A stretch of 64,000 nucleotides of DNA. Origin: an uncultured Clostridia bacterium (lineage in GTDB: Bacteria > Bacillota > Clostridia > Lachnospirales > Lachnospiraceae). Below the pieces are notes generated by a model. That model had not been told where the DNA came from and made no database searches. It worked only from the letters and a program-made list of their open reading frames with translations. Position 1 is the stretch's first letter. The number at the start of each line of letters is the position of its first letter. Made by a program: the position numbers and the translations under genes. The stretch spans positions 1 to 64,000 of the forward strand of contig CAOKVX010000012.1 in assembly GCA_948472945.1 (NCBI GenBank). The letters are read 5' to 3'. Below are positions 17,286 through 25,971 of the stretch, piece by piece.

Positions 17286-17334
17286 CTGACACTACTCCTT
17301 TCAAACTATTTAAGATGCATTTTAAGATATATCG

Positions 17335-17350
17335 CTAAAGACAGACTAAA
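17335..17350 (-). promoter_or_regulatory. Response-regulator box of the VTC-DUF4956-cotH promoter
   Basis: The 16-bp sequence TTTAGTCTGTCTTTAG (minus-strand reading) contains two TTTAG half-sites with 11-bp periodicity, the usual layout for OmpR/PhoB-type regulators. Five bases later comes TATCTT, then AAAATG. The same box, spacing and downstream AAAATG recur in front of the regulator gene at 17440. Confidence 0.7.
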
Positions 17351-17439
17351 GAAATCTGTGACAAAAACATGAACTATAATTTTGTTTGTTCAACAAATAC
17401 CGGTTTCACCGAATTACATCAATATAAAACTTTAAATAA

Positions 17440-17455
17440 TTTAGTCTGTCTTTAG
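17440..17455 (+). promoter_or_regulatory. Response-regulator box of the two-component operon promoter
   Basis: TTTAGTCTGTCTTTAG is an exact inverted copy of the box at 17335. It is followed by five bases, TATGAT and AAAATG. This implies auto-activation of the two-component genes together with the divergent operon. A -35 hexamer is missing from both promoters, which fits class II activation. Confidence 0.7.
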
Positions 17456-17496
17456 GAAGATATGATAAAATGTTATATAAAGGAGGAGTAGACAAA

Positions 17497-18171
17497 ATGA
17501 GACTTCTGATAGCTGAAGATGAACCAAGGCTTTTAAAAACACTGATTCATGTTTTCGAGAGCAATAAATTTATTGTAGACGGCGTATCAAACGGAGAGGA
17601 CGCCCTAGCCTACGCTGAGACCGAAGAATACGACGGACTGATATTAGATATTATGATGCCCGGCTTTGATGGGATACAGGTATTGAGGAGGCTGCGCAAG
17701 AAAAATATTACAACCCCTGCTCTTTTTTTGACTGCACGGACCGAAGTAGAGCAGAGAGTCGAAGGTCTCGACGCCGGAGCAGATGACTATCTGCCAAAAC
17801 CCTTTGCAACATCAGAGCTCCTTGCGAGAACAAGGGCAATGCTTAGACGGAAAGACAACTATTGCCCTGACTTGCTGTCCCTTGGAAAAATTATTTTAAA
17901 CCGTTCCACATACATCTTAAGTTACATGGAAAATACTTTGGCATTAAGCGGCAAAGAATTTCAAATTATGGAGATGATGATTCAAAAACCGCATATGATT
18001 ATCCCAACAGACCAATTTATATCGCATATCTGGGGATGGGACAGCAAAGTGGACACCAGTGTAGTGTGGGTGCACATTTCTAATCTTAGAAAAAAAATCT
18101 TGGCTCTTCACGCACCTTTTGAGATTCGATTTGTTCGGAATGCAGGGTATGTACTGGAGGAAATAACATGA
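17497..18171 (+). CDS. OmpR/PhoB-family response regulator
   Basis: The 224-residue protein has a receiver (EDEPRL near residue 7, phospho-Asp in YDGLILDIMMPGFDG, Lys in YLPKPFATSELLA) and a C-terminal winged helix (LALSGKEFQIMEMMI, SHIWGWDSKVDTSVVWVHISNLRKK). The tracked start at 17470 is replaced by the ATG at 17497 because AAGGAGGAG sits eight bases before it and MRLLIAEDEP is the standard family start. It overlaps the downstream kinase gene by four bases. The boxes at both divergent promoters make the VTC-DUF4956-cotH operon its probable target. Confidence 0.94.
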   Translation: MRLLIAEDEPRLLKTLIHVFESNKFIVDGVSNGEDALAYAETEEYDGLILDIMMPGFDGIQVLRRLRKKNITTPALFLTARTEVEQRVEGLDAGADDYLPKPFATSELLARTRAMLRRKDNYCPDLLSLGKIILNRSTYILSYMENTLALSGKEFQIMEMMIQKPHMIIPTDQFISHIWGWDSKVDTSVVWVHISNLRKKILALHAPFEIRFVRNAGYVLEEIT

Positions 18172-19397
18172 TTTACAGTTTACGCAGGAAATTTATTTTA
18201 ATCTCTACAATTTCAGTATTATCAGTGCTTATCGTTATTTTTGTAATTATGTGTGTTATGAATTATATGCAGCTAAACCACACAATGGATACGCTGGTGG
18301 ATGCGATTGTGTCGAATGACGGTGTTTTTCCCAAACGCGATAAAACAGGACGTCCATTTCCGTCGGGAGACGCGCCGCATAAGGACATTATTACAAAGGA
18401 AACCCCATTCAGCACACGTTTTTTTACGGTTTGGCTTGGAAGTGATAACAGTATCATAAATGTAAATGTAGACTCCGTTTTTTCTATTACCGAGGCACAG
18501 GCACAGTCATATGTAGAAAATGCGCAGAAAAAAATGCGTGAAAGGGGATGGGTATATAATTACCGATTCCGCATTTTCCGGTCAGGGGATGGGACGACAA
18601 TCGTTTTTGTAAATGGTGAAATGAACCGGATGATGTCAAACCGTTTTTTGCTTACCGCATTTCTTGTTTTAATGGGAAGCGGCATTGCCGTACTGGTTTT
18701 GATTATTATTATCTCAAAGAGAGCCGTTCATCCCATTGCGGAAAGCTATGAAAAGCAGAAGCAGTTTATCACAGATGCAAACCATGAATTAAAAACGCCC
18801 CTCACTCTTATATTGTCAGATTTGGAAATTGTGGAATCGGAAATCGGTAAGAATGAATGGCTTGACGATATGCGATGCGAAGGCGAGAGAATGAGAACGC
18901 TAATCAATCAAATGGTCACCTTATCCAGAATGGATGAGGACCACGCAAATCTGTGCATGTGCCGATTCGACTTTAGCAACGCGGCGTTGGACACGGTTTC
19001 CGAATTTCAGGCGCTGGCATCCGAACTGAATAAGGAACTGACAGCTAAAGTGGAACCGTCAATTGAGTATTATGGCGATGAGGGGCTTTGCCGCCGCCTT
19101 ATTGCCATTCTATTGGATAACGCCGTGAAATATTGTGACGACGTCGGCGAAATAAAGGTTACTGCCTACAGAAAGCGCCATCTGATAATTAAAGTTGAGA
19201 ATACATATAGCGGTGTGGACAACCTGGAGCTTGAGAAACTGTTTGACCGGTTTTATCGTGCGGATAAGTCACGGACTTACGATGGAAGCTTTGGTGTAGG
19301 ACTATCCATTGCCAAAGCAATTGCCAAAAACCATAATGGAGATATTTTTGTATATAAGAACGTACAGTTAATTGGATTCAGAGTGGAGCTAAAATAA
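18168..19397 (+). CDS. Sensor histidine kinase partner of the OmpR-type regulator
   Basis: The 409-residue kinase has a membrane segment at about 10-30, an extracellular domain of about 130 residues with no family I recognise, and a second membrane segment near 160-183 (FLVLMGSGIAVLVLIIIIS). Then come HisKA (ITDANHELKTPLTLILSDLE) and HATPase (LLDNAVKYC, then SFGVGLSIAKAIAKNH). Its ATG overlaps the regulator stop (ATGA), so the pair is translationally coupled. It is convergent with scpB, 15 bp apart. The signal sensed is unknown; the neighbouring polyphosphate/CotH module suggests envelope or phosphate-related input. Confidence 0.94.
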   Translation: MIYSLRRKFILISTISVLSVLIVIFVIMCVMNYMQLNHTMDTLVDAIVSNDGVFPKRDKTGRPFPSGDAPHKDIITKETPFSTRFFTVWLGSDNSIINVNVDSVFSITEAQAQSYVENAQKKMRERGWVYNYRFRIFRSGDGTTIVFVNGEMNRMMSNRFLLTAFLVLMGSGIAVLVLIIIISKRAVHPIAESYEKQKQFITDANHELKTPLTLILSDLEIVESEIGKNEWLDDMRCEGERMRTLINQMVTLSRMDEDHANLCMCRFDFSNAALDTVSEFQALASELNKELTAKVEPSIEYYGDEGLCRRLIAILLDNAVKYCDDVGEIKVTAYRKRHLIIKVENTYSGVDNLELEKLFDRFYRADKSRTYDGSFGVGLSIAKAIAKNHNGDIFVYKNVQLIGFRVELK

Positions 19398-19412
19398 ATT
19401 TAAACGCCGTTA

Positions 19413-20186
19413 TTATATATCAAGCTTCATCTGCATACTGTCGTCAATTTCCGTCTCCGCCTCTTGTTTTATTTCCTCAACTATGTCAGTGTCAAGCTCC
19501 GGGAGTTCCTCCGTAGACTCTATTCCAAAACTTCTAAGAAATTCCGCGGTTGTTGCAAACAAAATCGGCCGTCCGGGCGCGTCTTTCCTGCCCGCCTCGC
19601 ACACAAGGTTGTATTCTACAAGTTTATTTACCGTATGGTCGGATTTGACGCCTCGTATTTTCTCTATCTCAAGCTTTGTTACAGGCTGCTTGTACGCAAT
19701 TATGGACAGAGTCTCTAACATTACGTCGGTAAGCTCTTTCGGCTTCGGAACATGCGCAATCTTTACAAGATAGTCGTAGAACTCTTTCTTTGTGCATAAT
19801 TGGTATGCGCCCTCAAGCTCTATAAGCTGTATGCCTCTGGCTTCATTATTGTAGGCTGCTGCAAGCTCGTCGAGCACTTCTTTCATATCTTCCCCTGACA
19901 GCGACAGCGCCTGTGCGAGATGCGGAAGTTCAACCGCATCCCCCATAGAAAAAAGTACCGCCTCCGCCGCGGCATAAAGTTCTTCCCTGCTTCTTTCATC
20001 CTTTTCTTCCGTAAAGCCGGCGCAGTTTTCACCATTGTCAATTTCACCAACGCTTTCTGCCGTTTCATCATCAGCAGATGCATCAGTATATTCTATTGAA
20101 TCAATCTCCGCCTCTTTATTCTCAAGCATCTCCTCAATCAGCTTGGATTCTTCGTCAGAGAAAGCTTTTTTTACATCGTTAGACAT
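19413..20186 (-). CDS. scpB: Segregation and condensation protein B
   Basis: ScpB is a kleisin-associated winged-helix subunit of the bacterial SMC condensin complex. The core (EELYAAAEAVLFSMGDAVEL, then TDVMLETLSIIAYKQPVTKLEIEKIRGV) is typical. Acidic extensions at both ends make it 257 residues, longer than the usual ~190: the first 65 residues (DEESKLIEEMLENKEAEID...) are strongly acidic. It is 39 bp downstream of scpA in the same operon. The ATG follows GGAGG. Confidence 0.95.
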   Translation of the reverse strand: MSNDVKKAFSDEESKLIEEMLENKEAEIDSIEYTDASADDETAESVGEIDNGENCAGFTEEKDERSREELYAAAEAVLFSMGDAVELPHLAQALSLSGEDMKEVLDELAAAYNNEARGIQLIELEGAYQLCTKKEFYDYLVKIAHVPKPKELTDVMLETLSIIAYKQPVTKLEIEKIRGVKSDHTVNKLVEYNLVCEAGRKDAPGRPILFATTAEFLRSFGIESTEELPELDTDIVEEIKQEAETEIDDSMQMKLDI

Positions 20187-20225
20187 TATGTTTCCTCCGG
20201 TTACAAATCTATCAATTTTAATTTA

Positions 20226-20975
20226 TTATTCTTTATATGATATAATTATATCGTCAAACGGCTGTTCCTGCTCTATGCGCAAAACGCCTGTCTTCATCAA
20301 TTCCAACACTGCAAGAAATGATACTATGATATATGTCTTTGAATTCTGAGATTCAAGGAGACTGGCAAAACTGAATTTTCCCTGCGAGGCGGCAAAATCT
20401 CTTATAGAGACAATCCTGTCTTCAAGGCTTACTTCCTCTTTCTCAATTTTGCCAAATTTACTTCTTATAGGGTCAACCTTATCCTCCCGTCTCTTGATTA
20501 CCATCTCAAATATATCCTGAAGCTTCTTCATTGTAATTCCGTCGAGCAGCTCCCCCGTATCTACATCTTCCTCCCAATCGGCAACCTCGTCGGGCAGTTT
20601 CTGTTCCTTAAAAAGTATGCGCGATGCTTCCATATGCCTGTCCTTTAGCTCAAATGAGGCGTATTTATACATTTTATACTCTATAAGTCTTTCTACAAGT
20701 TCCTGACGCGGGTCCTCGGCCTCATTTTCCTCACTTTCCGACTCATCAGGCGGAAGAAGCATTTTTGATTTTATTTTTATGAGCGTCGCGGCCATTACCA
20801 AAAACTCACTAAGCGTATCGATATCCTCAGAGTGTATAGACTCAATGTACTCTAAGTACTGGTCGGTAATAGTAACTATCGGAATATCGTATATATCTAT
20901 TTTATTTTTTTCAATTAAATGAAGCAACAGGTCCAGCGGACCCTCAAAAACCTCAAGTTTAACGGGTATTCCCAT
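20226..20975 (-). CDS. scpA: Segregation and condensation protein A
   Basis: This 249-residue kleisin bridges the SMC heads for chromosome segregation. Family signatures are LEVFEGPLDLLLHLIEKNKIDIYDIPI at the N-terminus, SEFLVMAATLIKIKSKMLLP, and the C-terminal winged helix ending ELMKTGVLRIEQEQPFDDIII. The acidic linker SESEENEAEDP is normal. AGGAAG precedes the ATG. It forms an operon with scpB. Confidence 0.96.
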   Translation of the reverse strand: MGIPVKLEVFEGPLDLLLHLIEKNKIDIYDIPIVTITDQYLEYIESIHSEDIDTLSEFLVMAATLIKIKSKMLLPPDESESEENEAEDPRQELVERLIEYKMYKYASFELKDRHMEASRILFKEQKLPDEVADWEEDVDTGELLDGITMKKLQDIFEMVIKRREDKVDPIRSKFGKIEKEEVSLEDRIVSIRDFAASQGKFSFASLLESQNSKTYIIVSFLAVLELMKTGVLRIEQEQPFDDIIISYKE

Positions 20976-21136
20976 AGGTTACTTCCTCACAGTCTATGTA
21001 CAAGCATTTACTTTTTACTCACGGATTAACATTATATAGCCTCGGCATATTTTTTGCAAGCGGGCTTTTGTGACGACGACTTTGCGTCGGCATTTTTTAA
21101 CTTTTGCAATAAACCGCCGCGCCTTACAGCGCATTA

Positions 21137-21970
21137 TTATTTAACGCTTTTTAATTCAACCACCATAATCTCGGGCTTATTGTTAATCCTTATTGGAATT
21201 GTGTGTGCGCCAAGCCCCCTGCTGAGATACATTTTTGACACATGTCCGTCAGCTTTTCTTTTCATTCTGAACTCACCGAAATCATACTTAGGAAAAAGCT
21301 CCAGCGCCGGCGATATCACCCCTCCGATAAACGGAAGGACCATAATTCCGCCATGCACATGTCCCGAGAGCACAATATCAGCTCCCCATCCGGCATACTG
21401 CTCAAAATAAACAGGATTGTGAGCTATCAATATTGAAAGCCCGCCGCCGTCTGCGCCACATACCCCGTCAGAGCTTACAAGCCTTTGCAAATAACTGTCG
21501 GGCATATTCCTTTTTCCAAATTTTTTGTAATATTTTCTTTTTATATTAATGCCTGTAACAGAAATTTTACTTTCACCCCTGGATATATGGCATGATTTGT
21601 TATTGAGATAATGAACGCCTATTTTACGCAATGCCCTCCTGTACTGCCGGTATTCCTCCCTCGTCACGGGATTGAGCGCAAGCTTTAGCTCATGGTTTCC
21701 GCAGCCATAGTATATCTCATACGATTTTGACAGAGATTTGAGCAAATCATATGTAATATGCATATTTATTGCATTATCGCTTACCATATCCCCGGCAGTC
21801 ATTACTGAATCCGGATTTATCTCTCGTATCTTTTGTAAAATCAAGCTGTTGCCCGTCCCGACCTCATTAGCATGAAGGTCGGAGAGGACAGCTATTTTAT
21901 ATCCGTCGAAATCACCGTTAACTTTAGGCGAGCTATATATGTATTTTGATATTGAAATTCTATTTGACAT
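21137..21970 (-). CDS. Calcineurin-like metallophosphoesterase
   Basis: The 277-residue protein shows the metallophosphoesterase motifs in order: AVLSDLHANEVG, VMTAGDMVSDN, YGCGNHE, LIAHNPVYFEQYAG and VLSGHVHGGIM. It resembles the YaeI/YkuE group, which often carry a membrane anchor; none is evident here. The substrate is unknown. It follows the TraX-like gene by 22 bp on the same strand and is separated from scpA by a 160-bp gap without clear signals. Confidence 0.9.
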   Translation of the reverse strand: MSNRISISKYIYSSPKVNGDFDGYKIAVLSDLHANEVGTGNSLILQKIREINPDSVMTAGDMVSDNAINMHITYDLLKSLSKSYEIYYGCGNHELKLALNPVTREEYRQYRRALRKIGVHYLNNKSCHISRGESKISVTGINIKRKYYKKFGKRNMPDSYLQRLVSSDGVCGADGGGLSILIAHNPVYFEQYAGWGADIVLSGHVHGGIMVLPFIGGVISPALELFPKYDFGEFRMKRKADGHVSKMYLSRGLGAHTIPIRINNKPEIMVVELKSVK

Positions 21971-21992
21971 GATTTATATCTCCTTTTTTACC

Positions 21993-22673
21993 CTAGCGGC
22001 GCATAATCTCGGCTGCAATTCCAATTATAAGCAGGTGGGCGGGATAAAACGCATACATTAAATATTTTAAATTAATCCCCCTCCTGCCATTGTAATTCTC
22101 GGTAAAAAAAAGCGACGCCGCGCCCGCAGGCTGACCCATAAACATATTTATTAGTATAATTCCCGCTATTCTGTAAAGCCTCACATTTCTGAAATAATAA
22201 AACATTATTATCTGTATAACTCCAAAACAGCTGTAATCTGTCTTCAACAGCATCGCTGCGACACAGCCAATCCAGATTGCAAGGCAATGCATAATCATAT
22301 TATTCTTATTATTGTCTATAAGCCACACAACCATAAGACCCAAAAGCAGTGTAAAAAATACGTTCTGATGCCCCATATAATCTCCGTCAAAGCTTCCAAC
22401 AGCAAGGTCAAAAGGTACCTCCGACATAATCCCGAAAACAGCAAGTCTGAACATATATTTTTTTATATCTTTCGTGTGAAAATATCCCTCCACTATCAAG
22501 AAGCAAAATATCGGAAAAGAAATTCTTCCAATATAGCGCATTGTGTAATAAACTGCAGGATATCTGTTAATATCAATCAAAAACGCCGCAATATGGTCTG
22601 TGAGCATTGTAAGGAGCGCAATTATTTTGAGCGCGCTTCCTGTTAATTTTCCAAAAACAATCCTATCCTCCAT
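21993..22673 (-). CDS. TraX-family membrane protein
   Basis: The 226-residue protein has multiple hydrophobic helices and the TraX family hallmark near its start (LKIIALLTMLTDHIAAFLID), followed by FPIFCFLIVEGYFHTKD and MSEVPFDLAV. TraX acetylates F-pilin in E. coli; chromosomal Firmicutes members are assumed to be membrane acyltransferases of unknown substrate. The track start at 22694 is a TTG; the ATG at 22673 with AAAAGG upstream is an equally good choice. It is probably co-transcribed with the downstream phosphoesterase. Confidence 0.82.
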   Translation of the reverse strand: MEDRIVFGKLTGSALKIIALLTMLTDHIAAFLIDINRYPAVYYTMRYIGRISFPIFCFLIVEGYFHTKDIKKYMFRLAVFGIMSEVPFDLAVGSFDGDYMGHQNVFFTLLLGLMVVWLIDNNKNNMIMHCLAIWIGCVAAMLLKTDYSCFGVIQIIMFYYFRNVRLYRIAGIILINMFMGQPAGAASLFFTENYNGRRGINLKYLMYAFYPAHLLIIGIAAEIMRR

Positions 22674-22872
22674 AATATAATACATCCTTTTCAAAATATA
22701 AATATAATTAAGTTGAATAAGCGTAAATTAAAGGGCTTGACCTTTTGCCGCTTGTATCATATTATTTAAAAAGCAATTAAAATATATGATATATATACTT
22801 TGCATATACTTAACAATTATAACACTAAAACGTGGGATATCAAGTATGAAAGAAAAACAGGAGAAAGGAAAA

Positions 22873-23982
22873 ATGCATAATATGTTTTATAATATACCAA
22901 CAAAGTATTTCTGTGAGTCTTCATGCATTGCAAACCATGCCGCAGACATAGCCGGCTATGGAAAAAAAGCCTGTATTGTTACAGGAAAAAATTCTACTAA
23001 GCAGAACAATTCGCTTAACGACATGATTAATGCACTCGACGCAATAGGAACAGAGTATACATTGTACGACCAAATTGAGGAGAATCCATCCGTAGAGCTT
23101 ATTATGGACGCCGTATCGTGCGTGCGCGATTTTGAACCTGATTTCGTCATCGGAATGGGCGGAGGTTCACCTCTTGACGCTTCAAAAAGTATTGCGCTGA
23201 TGCTTGCAAATCCGGGACGCGACAGAACGCTCTTATTTGATATTATGTCAGATTATAACGCAGCCCTTCCTGTTATCGCAGTTCCTACGACATGCGGTAC
23301 GGGCTCCGAGATTACACCGTATTCAATATTAACTCTTCACGATAAAAAAACAAAGTCAAGTATACCGCACAGCATATTTCCTGTTCTTGCTCTTGCAGAT
23401 CCCGCGTATCTGAAAAGCGCTTCAGACAATTTATTAAAGTATACCGCCGTCGACGCTTTGGGACATTTTATTGAGAGCTATATCAACAGCCGCGCAACTG
23501 TTATTAGCAGGATGTTTTGTGAAAAAGGTATGTCAATGTGGAAACAGGTTAAAAATATACTGCTGAAAACTGAGCGCACCGACGAGGACTACGAGACGCT
23601 CCTCATCGTATCATCATTTGCGGGCATGGCAATATCGCACACCGGTACGTCCCTTCCCCACGGAATGAGCTATTCTCTGACATATGACTGCAAAGTACCG
23701 CACGGCAAGGCGGTCGGAACATTTTTAGCCTCATATATCGCTAACTCCGATGCCGTAAACAGGCACGAGGTATTGATGTTACTCGGATATTCCGACGTAT
23801 TCGGACTCCAGAATGATTTAAGAACCCTTATAGGAACAGTCGAGGTTTCAAGAGAAGACTATGAATCTTATGTTAACGACATGTCGCAGAACAAAAGAAA
23901 ACTCGCAAGCTGTCCGTTTGAAGCAGACAGCGAAAAGGTTGCGGCAATGTACAGGGAAAGCCTTATAGAGATAAAGCGCTAA
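22873..23982 (+). CDS. Iron-containing alcohol dehydrogenase
   Basis: The 370-residue protein is a group III (iron-dependent) alcohol dehydrogenase. It has the NAD-binding GMGGGSPLDASKSIAL (about 98-113), PTTCGTGSEITPYSI, and metal-ligand His residues in DALGHFIESY, HTGTSLPHGMSYSL and VPHGKAVG. The substrate cannot be told from sequence; butanol- or 1,3-propanediol-type oxidoreductases are related. The tracked start at 22786 adds a hydrophobic segment with no family match. AGGAGAAAGG before the ATG at 22873 supports the shorter form. It is convergent with the Rng gene, 11 bp apart. Confidence 0.92.
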   Translation: MHNMFYNIPTKYFCESSCIANHAADIAGYGKKACIVTGKNSTKQNNSLNDMINALDAIGTEYTLYDQIEENPSVELIMDAVSCVRDFEPDFVIGMGGGSPLDASKSIALMLANPGRDRTLLFDIMSDYNAALPVIAVPTTCGTGSEITPYSILTLHDKKTKSSIPHSIFPVLALADPAYLKSASDNLLKYTAVDALGHFIESYINSRATVISRMFCEKGMSMWKQVKNILLKTERTDEDYETLLIVSSFAGMAISHTGTSLPHGMSYSLTYDCKVPHGKAVGTFLASYIANSDAVNRHEVLMLLGYSDVFGLQNDLRTLIGTVEVSREDYESYVNDMSQNKRKLASCPFEADSEKVAAMYRESLIEIKR

Positions 23983-23993
23983 CTATACTAATA

Positions 23994-25157
23994 TTATCCA
24001 AGCATTTCATACAACGGCTTATGCACTTTCTTGCGGGTGAGTTCAACAAGGCCCAGCCCCGTCATGTCCACGACAGTCGTCTTTACAGGGTCGTTCGACG
24101 CCAGCTCCGCAAGAAGTTCAATAAGCCCTTTATTGTCCTTTTCAGACTTCATGTCTATAAAATCTATAATAATAATTCCTGAAAGGTTTCTAAGCCTTAT
24201 CTGGCACATCGCCTCCTCTGCCGCCTCACAGTTTATTTTATAAAAATGCTTTTCCATATCTTTTCCCTTTTTTACTGCTTTTCCGGTATTGACGTCAATT
24301 ACCGTACAAGCCTCCGTAGGCTCTATTACAAGATAAGCCCCCGAATTAAGCCATACCTTTTTTGCAAGCGCCTTTTCAATCTTTGGGACGAGCCCGTACA
24401 TTGCGTTAAGCGGAAATGACTCGTCTTCGTAGAATGACAGCTTCTCCTTAAGCTGCGGACAAACGCAATCTATATATCCTCCTATTGTTTCATATATATC
24501 CGCATCGTCTGTCACTATCCTGTCAATACGCTCGTCATAGCAGTCCCTTATCTCGCTCTCGGCAAATGAAGTTCTGAATAACAGCGAATGTGTAGCCGAA
24601 TACTCAGCCTTTCGCATTATGTCAATATACAGTCTTTCAAGATATTTATATTCTCTCTCAATTTCCGCTTTCGGGGCGTTGCCTGCATTGGTCCTTATAA
24701 TATAGCCGCAGTCCTTTCCATCCGCAATTTCCGCGAGCCATCCTGCCAGTTCCTTTTTTCTTGCGGCTCCCTTTATTTTCGATGAGACTGCAATCTCTCT
24801 CTTATGTGTTTTGATAAGATATCTGCCCTGAAAATTTATGTTCGCCGTGACGACGGCCTGCTTCGTCTTAACGGCCTCTCTTACGACCTGCACAACGATA
24901 TCCGTCTCATTATGAATACTTTTTAGGTACGTCTCGTCGGAAAACTGCATGAAACAAATCTGTCCGTCAGCAATCTCCACAAATGCGGCCTTAATATTTT
25001 TAACTACGTTTTTTACCCTGCCAACATATATGTCTCCGACTTGTGCGCCTCCGTTTCCATCTCCGCATATTTTTACGTTTATTAGCCGGTTGTTTTTCTC
25101 TTTGTCAAAATAAGAGGCGGCAACCCTGCCGCCGTAATGTGAAAATACTAAATCCAT
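23994..25157 (-). CDS. rng: Ribonuclease E/G family protein
   Basis: The 387-residue protein is of RNase G type. An S1-like domain (VGDIYVGRVKNVVKNIKAAFVEI) is followed by the catalytic core with VWLNSGAYLVIEPTEACTVIDVNTGK and NLSGIIIIDFIDMKS, which holds the Mg-binding Asp pair. The Cys pair typical of the zinc link is not obvious. It is short compared with E. coli RNase G (489 residues). The gene ends the radical SAM-DUF2344-rng operon, an arrangement that in related bacteria continues into rplU-rpmA. Here the next gene is a convergent alcohol dehydrogenase instead. Confidence 0.93.
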   Translation of the reverse strand: MDLVFSHYGGRVAASYFDKEKNNRLINVKICGDGNGGAQVGDIYVGRVKNVVKNIKAAFVEIADGQICFMQFSDETYLKSIHNETDIVVQVVREAVKTKQAVVTANINFQGRYLIKTHKREIAVSSKIKGAARKKELAGWLAEIADGKDCGYIIRTNAGNAPKAEIEREYKYLERLYIDIMRKAEYSATHSLLFRTSFAESEIRDCYDERIDRIVTDDADIYETIGGYIDCVCPQLKEKLSFYEDESFPLNAMYGLVPKIEKALAKKVWLNSGAYLVIEPTEACTVIDVNTGKAVKKGKDMEKHFYKINCEAAEEAMCQIRLRNLSGIIIIDFIDMKSEKDNKGLIELLAELASNDPVKTTVVDMTGLGLVELTRKKVHKPLYEMLG

Positions 25158-25188
25158 AGATACTCCTCTAATTTTTTATATTAATCTA

Positions 25189-25971
25189 TCACATCGACAT
25201 AGATATAAGCTTTTCATCACCATAGAACATATCCGTCCTGACTATATCGTACTTATATCTGTTATACTCACAATCAGACCCCGTCTTCATACTATAACTT
25301 TCAAGAAACATGTCAGGTCTTATATTGACGTCGCTCCCTGATTTGCAGAGCACATAAAGGGCGTCCGCACTATACGCCATCTTTTTCTCATAATCATTGT
25401 CACGTACCGCAATACTTTCTGCAAGGGCGCAGTATTTTTCATATCCTGCTGCTACGGCGTATATACCTTGCTTTAAATCTAACTCTTTAACAGATTTCTT
25501 TGTCTGTTTTTCATATTTTATCTCATTCTCGCTATTAAAAAATTCTTCCACTAGCGCTGCCTGCTCCGGCTCCATTCCATATATTACATATGACGCCGCG
25601 CTAAGAAGCGACATTGACGGCTTCGCATTGTCAGGCTGTCTGTATATACCGGTTACAGTTACCATTTCGTTGGAAAATAAATTTATTCTTTCAATCCACT
25701 CTTTTACGTCCAGAGTCCTGCCGATGTAATCGTCCCCTGCAAGCGACGTCACCTTATATGACTCAAGCGATACGTTCAGGTAATCCGCCACAGTAGTCAC
25801 GCCAAGACCCAGCGGGGATGCAAACGACATGATCTGGTGCGGATTAAATCCCTGAGAATAAGATACGTCAAACCCGCATCTTCTAAACAGCTTTTGAAAA
25901 TATCTCATCAAATCAAGGTGCCCTATATATTGCATCGAGCCCGTCTTAGTAAATCTGATTCTCACTTTCAT
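25189..25971 (-). CDS. TIGR03936/DUF2344 radical SAM-associated protein
   Basis: The protein begins KVRIRFTKTGSMQYIGHLDLMRYFQKLFRR, the signature start of DUF2344, and continues with YSQGFNPHQIMSFASPLGLG. The ~260-residue family accompanies or is fused to the TIGR03960 radical SAM protein; its exact activity is not established. The true start is probably the ATG at 25971, which shares one base with the stop of the upstream gene (TAATG) and lies twelve bases from an AGGAGG. The 14 extra residues in the tracked ORF are unrelated. Confidence 0.92.
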   Translation of the reverse strand: MKVRIRFTKTGSMQYIGHLDLMRYFQKLFRRCGFDVSYSQGFNPHQIMSFASPLGLGVTTVADYLNVSLESYKVTSLAGDDYIGRTLDVKEWIERINLFSNEMVTVTGIYRQPDNAKPSMSLLSAASYVIYGMEPEQAALVEEFFNSENEIKYEKQTKKSVKELDLKQGIYAVAAGYEKYCALAESIAVRDNDYEKKMAYSADALYVLCKSGSDVNIRPDMFLESYSMKTGSDCEYNRYKYDIVRTDMFYGDEKLISMSM

